From: Siphonodentalium dalli
Taxonomy: Eukaryota; Mollusca; Scaphopoda; Gadilida; Siphonodentaliidae
Reading direction: 5' to 3'
Assembly (NCBI GenBank): GCA_032622095.1
Contig: CP136064.1
Location: 130,805,605 to 130,869,604 of the forward strand
DNA length: 64,000 nucleotides
The notes below the pieces were generated by a model. That model did no database searches. It was not told where the DNA came from and was given only the letters and a program-made list of their open reading frames with translations. Shown piece after piece: positions 57,500-64,000 of the stretch; positions within the stretch are counted from its first letter, which is position 1, and the number at the start of each line of letters is the position of its first letter. Both the position numbers and the translations under genes were made by a program.

Positions 57500-58723
57500 C
57501 TTATTTCCACCGAACGCAGCGAGTCTTTGCGGGATCATTACAGTTTGTTTATCGACAATAAATTCGTCCCATATTATGGACTATAAAATATTTAAAATGT
57601 GCGTACATTTCAGACGTGATGCTTTCGAAAAGGGTACGATCACTGTTGTTGGAATTTTCAGTAATATAAGTTGAATGCCACATCCTGACAGTGAGCGAAA
57701 TGCCTTAAATTGTTAGTCACTTACCAGCCTTTAAATAAACTGATGGTTAAAAAACATGGATGGACATAAATACCATAATATGACACTGATCCAGTTTGAA
57801 TATGGTCATGGTCCATTGAGTTATGTTCAGTAAATTGAAAGCATTAACTGAATTGAATGATAACACAATGTGGTGGATTTACCAAGAAAAGTTTACTGCT
57901 GTTAGCAACTTGACGGGAACAAAAGAGAAATAAGTATTGGACATCGGAGAAAACCTCTCTGACAATGCCGATCGCAGTGCAGAATGATGTTGCTAATATA
58001 TAATAATATAACATTGAACACTATGTAGGCCACTAATTATTATAATTATTTCAGGAGTTTACATTCAGCATAATGATTTACCCCCATTTTGCATATAGCA
58101 AATGAGTTGTATAGTTAATGTGTACTTATACCATTTGATAAATTGAACTGAAATGTACGTATTAGACTTACCTGACAAGAATATCCAAAAACCTCAGTTG
58201 TCAGAATGACTAACAGACATGCGTCAATTTAAGCCAATGCAATACGCGATAAGGCAGTGAATATTTTATTCACGTGTAATAGTTCCATTCACGCGACTGA
58301 CTGCATTACACATGTTGCCGCTCTCACAGTGAAATAAATGGACCCCATAACCTAGAATTAACAGACACCTATGATGAATCCAACTACAAAACGGGTTCAT
58401 TAAATCGCCCGTTAAACATTCGTTCTATTGATTTTGTGTTGTGTTATTAAGGCTCGCATATATACGGCGCAACTCTCCCAGGCCAGCGGTGTCTGATTCC
58501 AATAGCTAGCCACGCGACTGGGTAATGATGATTAGTGTGCTGCATCCCACTGTGGTTATCCTTCGAAAATCTGGTGACAATCTGGGTTCTCCCAAGAGAT
58601 GGGAACTAAGTAATTGGCGATTGCTCCACATCCCAACATTAGTGGCGACGAGATTCGGTCTTGGGCTTGAATTCGCCCCGAGTGTTCATGCTTTTTCCAG
58701 TACCTCAAAGGATTGAGAGGTGG
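57500..58723. other. No recognised feature
   Basis: AT-rich. The 63-codon frame ending in the (GA)n tract has no recognisable domain. Confidence 0.4.
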
Positions 58724-58763
58724 GGAGAGAGAGAGAGAGACTGAGAGAGCGAGAGAGAGAGAT

Positions 58764-58814
<51 letters not shown>

Positions 58815-58828
58815 GACAGAGACAGATA
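58724..58828 (+). repeat. (GA)n/(GACA)n microsatellite
   Basis: About 100 bp of GA dinucleotides with interruptions, passing into gaca repeats. Confidence 0.96.
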
Positions 58829-58835
58829 AATCGAA

Positions 58836-59227
58836 TATATGATATCATAAACATGTAAGCATATTCGAATTAATGACATTATATATTCTGTTTGTGATAT
58901 CACTTATTCGAATTTGTGATATAATATATTCATTTAGTGATGTCAATAATTCACTACTTAGTGATATCACTAAATGCATTTAGTGATATCATAAAATATT
59001 TTGTGATATCATAAAATGAATCGAATTATTGATATCACTAAATACTTTCCATTTTGTGATATCATATATTCGATTTTATGATACCTTAAATTCATTTTAG
59101 GTTATCACTAATTCGAATTAGTGATATCATATATTCATTTGTGATACCAATAAATACTAGTTACATTATGATATCACATATTCGATTTTAGGATATCACT
59201 AATTCATTTGATTCATATTTATTATCT
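58836..59227. repeat. GATATC-rich palindromic satellite-like array
   Basis: Irregular repeats of about 20-30 bp built from '(a/t)gtgatatca(c/t)' separated by attcgaat, taaattcatt and similar AT words. GATATC is itself palindromic and the arms around it often are too. Continues at 59693-59754 and 63120-63240. Confidence 0.8.
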
Positions 59228-59692
59228 ACTAGCTGGTGTGCCCGACTTCGTCCGGGCTATGTAGGGATTTCTTTGTGATCGCCTCCGTCTGGGCAGACTA
59301 TTGGGAGAAAGAAAAAAGCTATTCTTCGTTCGGTCCAGAAACATGCCTATATGAGCGTATATGAGCGGTGTCAAGTTGAAGGTCAAGGACACGGTCTCAC
59401 GTGAAATTGGACCCGCCCATATTGTTCCCGGGATCAAAGTAGGCCTACATGCCAAATTTGAGTCGGATCGGTCGAGGTCCAGAAACATGCCTACATGATC
59501 GTATATGAGCGAGGTGAAGGTCAAGGTCAAGGACACGGTCGCACGTGCAATTGGACCCACCCACATTGTTCCCGGGATAAAGTAGCCCTACATACCAAAT
59601 TTGAGTCGGATAGGTCGAGCAGTTTTCGAGTTTATAACACATACACACACCCATCAGACAGACAGACATACAGAAGTTCCAAAATATAATGA
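59228..59692 (+). mobile_element. Interspersed repeat inserted in the GATATC array
   Basis: Opens ctagctggtgtgcccgactt. It has two body units (gtcaaggacacggtc(t/g)cacg, gccaaatttgagtcggat) and ends in (acag)n with gttccaaaatataat. Same head and tail logic as 11523-11920. GATATC repeats on both sides show that it inserted into that array. Confidence 0.8.
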
Positions 59693-59754
59693 AATTTAGT
59701 GATATGAATAATTAGTTTTATGATACCACTAAATGAATATATGATATTATACAA
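59693..59754. repeat. Continuation of the GATATC array
   Basis: Resumes 'tagtgatatgaataat...tatgatac...atgatattat' after the insertion. Confidence 0.7.
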
Positions 59755-60940
59755 TTATCGCATTGATTCGAGGTTGACACGAGGAATTGTCAACCCGAGG
59801 AAGTCAATATTTACCAAGGCCATAGGCCGAGGTGAATATTGATTTCCAAGGGCTGACAATTCCTCGTGTCAACCAAGAAACACTGCGATGACTGTTTAAT
59901 TATATGAAACGCGCTTTGATTGGACAAGACGTTGTGACGTTGAACGTTGATGGGAAAATATGATCTATTTTCAGGTCTGATAATAAGTTATGTTAACCCC
60001 CTGAAGTATCTGACGTCACTCAGAACTGTTATCAGAACTGTTATTAACCTGTTGTTTCATTAATGAGGTGAACATCGTTAGATGTCTCGATGTTTTCGTT
60101 AAGTTTTAACATAGGAATTGAGGAAGGAAACATATGATCATATAATAACACCAAATCGAATATGTGATATTATACAGTTATCGCATTGTTTCGAGGTTGA
60201 CACGAGGAATTGTCAACCCGAGGAAGTCAATATTCACCAAGGCCGTAGGCCGAGGTGAATATTGATTTCCAAGGGCTGACAATTTCTCGTGTCAACCAAG
60301 AAACAATGCGATAACTGTTTTATTATATGAAACGCGCTTTGATTGGACAAGACGTTGTGACGTTGAACGTCGCTGAGAAAACATGATCTATTTTCAGGTC
60401 TGATAATAAGTTATGTTAATCCCTGAAGTATCTGACGTCACTCAGAACTGTTATTAACCTGTTGTTTCATTAATGAGGTGAACATCGTTGGATATCTCGA
60501 TTTTTTCGTTACGTTTTAACATAGGAATTGGGGAAGGAAACATATGATCATATAATAATATACAGTTATCGCATTGTTTCGAGGTTGACACGAGGAATTG
60601 TCAACCCGAGGAAGTCAATATTCACCAAGGCCGTAGGCCGAGGTGAATATTGACTTCCAAGGGCTGACAATTCCTCGTGTCAACCAAGAAACAATGCGAT
60701 AACTGTTTTATTATATGAAACGCGCTTTGATTGGACAATACGTTGTGACGTTGAACGTCGCTGGGAAAATCCTATCTATTTTCAGATCTGATAATAAGTT
60801 ATGTTAACCCCTGAAGTATCTGACGTCACTCAGAACTGTTATTAACCTCTTATTTGATTAATGAGGTGAACATCATATCTCGATTTTTTCATTACGTTTT
60901 AACATAGGAATTGGGAAAGAAACTTGTGATCATATAATAA
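59755..60940 (+). repeat. Three tandem units of about 380-420 bp, each starting with a foldback
   Basis: Units start at 59755, 60178 and 60566 (ttatcgcatt). Each begins with a palindrome of about 140 bp (ttatcgcattg(a/t)ttcgagg ... arms cacgaggaattgtcaacc / gacaattcctcgtgtc, centre caaggccgtaggccgagg). The palindrome closes with tgcgataactgttt. About 240 bp of conserved downstream sequence follows (acgcgctttgattggac, tctgacgtcactcagaactg). Identity between units is high. No coding evidence. Confidence 0.9.
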
Positions 60941-61975
60941 TATACAGTTATCGCCCGCGATTGAGTGAGACACGGGGATTTGTCGCCCGCTCGAGACCTG
61001 GAATGTCACCGAGGGCCGTCAGGCCCGAGGGTGACATTCCAGGTCGAGAGCGGCGACAAATCCCCGTGTCTCACGAAAACAAGGGTGATAACTGTTTTGT
61101 TATCTGACAATGGAGTACACACGAACCTCCTTAATAGCAGGCATAAATGCGCGCATATATTATTTAATCCAGTTCGAAAAGTTAATTCTATGTTGGAATC
61201 ATCGCTATTTAGAAAATAAAACATTCATAATCTGGATTAATTAACAGACCCGTCATTTGCGCAGATATTCTCCGGTCAGTTTGCTGGTTGCATTGTGGAA
61301 ATCGGTTCACGGAAAGAGGAGTAAAGCAATTTCGAAGTTGAGTAGCCATGCAGCGAAATGTTCGGTTTCGTTTCAAATGAGCGTGAAGACGCCGACAGAC
61401 GTGTTAATTTCCAGAATGCTAAAATGTGGAACTAACACGTTGTAGTAGTGCAAAAAGAAATTGACATCTGTCACAGATCGTTACGCAACATACGGGTATT
61501 CTCTGAAGTCTGATGAATGTATTGAAGAAAAGAAATAATCAATTGATAAACAGCAAAGAGTGGCCATTTGATCTATAGTACATAAACGTAGTTGTAACGT
61601 ATGTACATCGTATGTGTAATTGTCTGCAGCATACCAACTACATAATAAGGTTTATCTATTTGTCCCACGGTCTTTATTATTGATATAAAAAGGTCTAATA
61701 TGAATATTACACCTTATAACATATATGTGTCTATGATAACACCATTATACATAGCGTGCTTTAATTGCAAATAAAAAAACACAAAATTATGCAAATTAGC
61801 AAACACCACAGTTCGCGGTTGTTATGAAACAGTGGGGTTTATAAAAACAGTGTTTTTCGAAATTATCAGAGAGCTGTCCGAGAATCTTTGCGCGGTGAGT
61901 TCTTCGTAGTTCTATGTTTACTGGTAACAGCTGAGCGGTCAATAACTGAGACAATGTTACCCTCAAGGGTAATAT
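60941..61975 (+). repeat. 1,035-bp tandem unit, copy 1, with a second foldback type
   Basis: Begins tatacagttatcgcccgcg. It contains a palindrome of about 140 bp (arms gacacggggatttgtcgccc / cggcgacaaatccccgtgtc, centre gagggccgtcaggcccgagg) and closes with ggtgataactgttttgttat. About 880 bp of non-coding sequence follows. Shares the entry and exit words (cagttatcgc, gataactgtttt) with the previous foldback family, but the stem is different. Confidence 0.9.
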
Positions 61976-63005
61976 TATACAGTTATGGCCCGCGATTTCG
62001 TGAGACACGGGGATTTGTCGCCCGCTCGAGACCTGGAATGTCACCCGAGGGCCGCCAGGCCCGAGGGTGACATTCCAGATCGAGAGCGGCGACAAATCCC
62101 CGTGTCTCACGAAAACAAGGGTGATAACTGTTTTGTTATCTGACAAAGGAGTACACACGAACCCCCTTAATAGCAGGCATAAATGCGCGCATATATTCTT
62201 TAATCCAGTTCGAAAAGTTAATTTTATGTTGGAATCATCGCTATTTAGAAAATAAAACATTCATAATCTGGATCAATTAACAGACCCGTCATTTGCGCAG
62301 ATATTCTCCGGTCAGTTTGCTAGTTGCATTGTGGAAATCGGTTCACGGAAAGAGGAGTAAAGCAATTTCGAAGTTGAGTAGCCATGCAGCGAAATGTATA
62401 CGGTTTCGTTTCAAATGAGCGTGAAGACGCTGACAGACGTGTTAATTTCCAGAATACTAAAATGTGGAACTAACACGTTGTAGTAGTGCAAAAAGAAATT
62501 GACATCTGTCACAGATCGTTACGCAACATACGGGTATTCTCTGAAGTCTGAGGAATGTATTGAAGAAAAGAAATAATCAATTGATAAACAGCAAAGAGTG
62601 GTTATTTGATCTAGTACATAAACGTATGTACATCGTATGTGCAATTGTCTGCAGCATACCAACTGCATAATAAGGTTTATCTATTTGTCCCATGCACGGT
62701 CTTTATTATTGATATAAAAAGGTCCAATATGAATATTACACCTTATAACAGATATGTGTCTGTGATAACACCATTTATACATAGCGTGCTTTAATTGCAA
62801 ATAAAAAAACACACAATTATGCAAATTAGCAAACACCACGGTTCGCGATTGTTATGAAACAGTGGGGTTTATAAAAACAGTGTTTTTCGAAATTATCAGA
62901 GAGCTGTGAGAGTGTCTCTGCACGTTGAGTTCTTCGTAGTTCTATGTTTACTGGTAACAGCTGAGCGGTCAATAACTGAGACAATGTTACCCTCGAGGGT
63001 AATAT
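61976..63005 (+). repeat. 1,030-bp tandem unit, copy 2
   Basis: Near-identical to 60941-61975, with scattered substitutions and small indels. A third unit begins at about 63005 (gtgatttacggcccgcc) and is quickly lost. Confidence 0.92.
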
Positions 63006-63119
63006 GGTGATTTACGGCCCGCCATGTGATGCACTATCAGCCAATCAGAAGAGAGGAAAATGGGATGAAATGGGATGAAGGATAACAAGGTGATTTATCG
63101 CCCGCCATGAAGGATAACA
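63006..63119. repeat. Truncated repeat starts
   Basis: Two short pieces, 'gtgatttacggcccgccatg' and 'gtgatttatcgcccgccatg', look like abortive first few bases of further foldback units. A short tandem 'gggatgaaat' lies between them. Confidence 0.55.
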
Positions 63120-63240
63120 ACATTAAATATCTTATGATATCACAAAATTATTTTAAGGTATCACTAAATCCAATTTGATATCTCAAAATCAAATTAGTGA
63201 TATCATAAAATGAACTATTGATAACATTAAATAGGTAATA
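63120..63240. repeat. GATATC-rich array, last part
   Basis: Same vocabulary as 58836-59227 (ttatgatatcacaaaa, agtgatatcataaaat). It closes the region that the foldback array occupies. Confidence 0.75.
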
Positions 63241-63335
63241 AATTGTTAATATTCACCGAGGCCGCATGTCGAGCTGAGTATTAACTTCCAAGGTGTCAAC
63301 CTCGAAACCATGCAACAAGTATTTTGTTATATGAT
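63241..63335 (+). repeat. Truncated foldback fragment
   Basis: 'aatattcaccgaggccgca' and 'tattaacttccaagg...gtcaacctcgaaaccatgc' match the centre and right arm of the first foldback family; the left arm is missing. Confidence 0.65.
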
Positions 63336-63813
63336 CTTGAGGTATTCTTTATCTGTAGCCCATTATAATACTGCTGAAAAGTAGCTGAAGAAACAAATAT
63401 GTTCAACAAACAACAAATTTAATGAAACTCTAATCCGAAAGTCAACGACAAATGAGCTATTTATACACTTTGGGGGATATATTCCTCGAAAACCCATTCC
63501 GCTCGAGCAAATGCCGATTCCGTTGTGATTTATTCCACTTGTCGACCGAGCAATTTTCAAATTTACCAGCCGAAAAACTTTAAAACACAGATATAAACAT
63601 ATTGTGTTAATGTTTACCTCTAGCGTCAATCGGGACATGTTCCCCGTTCATTTTGTTGCCAAAATAAGCCAGCAAAATGTTGAAAACTGTGATTTATGTT
63701 TTCGGCTTTTCGCTCCGATTCCCGCCCTGTATATTCGGTTGTCGCCCGAGTAATTGAATTGTCGCCCGAGCATATGGGAAGCCAAATTGACATTTAATAA
63801 ATAATTGACCTTA
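63336..63813. other. No recognised gene
   Basis: AT-rich. A two-copy word 'ttgtcgcccgag(t/c)a' occurs at 63738-63775. Confidence 0.4.
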
Positions 63814-64000
63814 AGCGCAATAAGGAATCCCTTATTGCGCTTGAGCGCAATAAGGGAAGATCTTATTGCGCTTAAGCGAAATAAGAATATTCCTTATTGC
63901 GTTAAGCGCAATAAGGAATCTCTTATTGTGCAAGGAATCTCTTATTGCACTTAAGTGCAATAAGGAATTTCTTATTGCGCTTAAGCGCAATAATGAATTT
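63814..64000 (+). repeat. Palindromic satellite, unit about 30 bp, running off the window end
   Basis: Repeats of cttattgcgcttaagcgcaa plus taaggaat(c/t)t. Each unit is a near-perfect palindrome centred on CTTAAG. About six imperfect units are visible, and the array continues past position 64000. Confidence 0.92.

Noticed and set aside
58556-58903. Minus-strand open frame of 115 codons rich in Leu and Ser
   Set aside because: It is the translation of the (GA)n microsatellite.

Overview
The window looks like non-bacterial, AT-rich animal DNA. It has no operons and almost no long open frames outside retroelements. It holds microsatellites, minisatellites, foldback palindromes, APE-type LINEs, a tRNA-like SINE and one probable first exon with a consensus splice donor. 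The repeat style, a CR1-like LINE with a 2A peptide and a TNF-ligand-like exon suggest a marine invertebrate, possibly a mollusc or other lophotrochozoan. That placement is inference.

Layout. 1-4 kb: local tandem repeats, including a ladder of alternating 45-bp inverted arms. 4-10 kb: mostly unrecognised sequence. 10-14.3 kb: a LINE fragment, then several copies of interspersed families whose bodies are internally tandem and whose tails are tetranucleotide runs. 15-16.3 kb: a foldback, a (CA)n tract and a G-rich 143-bp minisatellite. 20.2-20.7 kb: a complete 524-bp LTR miniature (TRIM) whose LTRs carry 5S rRNA-derived sequence; it has a tRNA-Pro-type primer site and a polypurine tract. 21.8-26.35 kb: a decayed plus-strand LINE (A) interrupted by a small element. 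26.8-27.9 kb: minus-strand LINE tails.

About 30-40.2 kb, minus strand: a second LINE (B). It has an intact ORF1 (coiled coil plus RRM-like), a long spacer, and an ORF2 that starts with a 2A-like peptide followed by endonuclease and reverse transcriptase. ORF2 is split by a 1,566-bp TTAA-flanked piggyBac-type miniature; the flanking halves are still in register. 42 kb: another foldback and a degraded copy of the 5S-bearing LTR. 43.8-45.2 kb: a non-autonomous DNA transposon with perfect 68-bp terminal inverted repeats and a 9-bp target duplication. 49.5-51.4 kb: SINE, interspersed repeat, minisatellite.

51.9-52.35 kb, minus strand: the only good host-gene candidate, a TATA box and first coding exon of a type II membrane protein resembling an invertebrate TNF ligand. 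54-57.5 kb: inverted and direct repeats. 58.7 kb to the end: a (GA)n tract, a GATATC-rich array invaded by other repeats, two tandem foldback families, and a palindromic 30-bp satellite running off the end. All homology statements rest on recognising motifs by eye; no database was searched.
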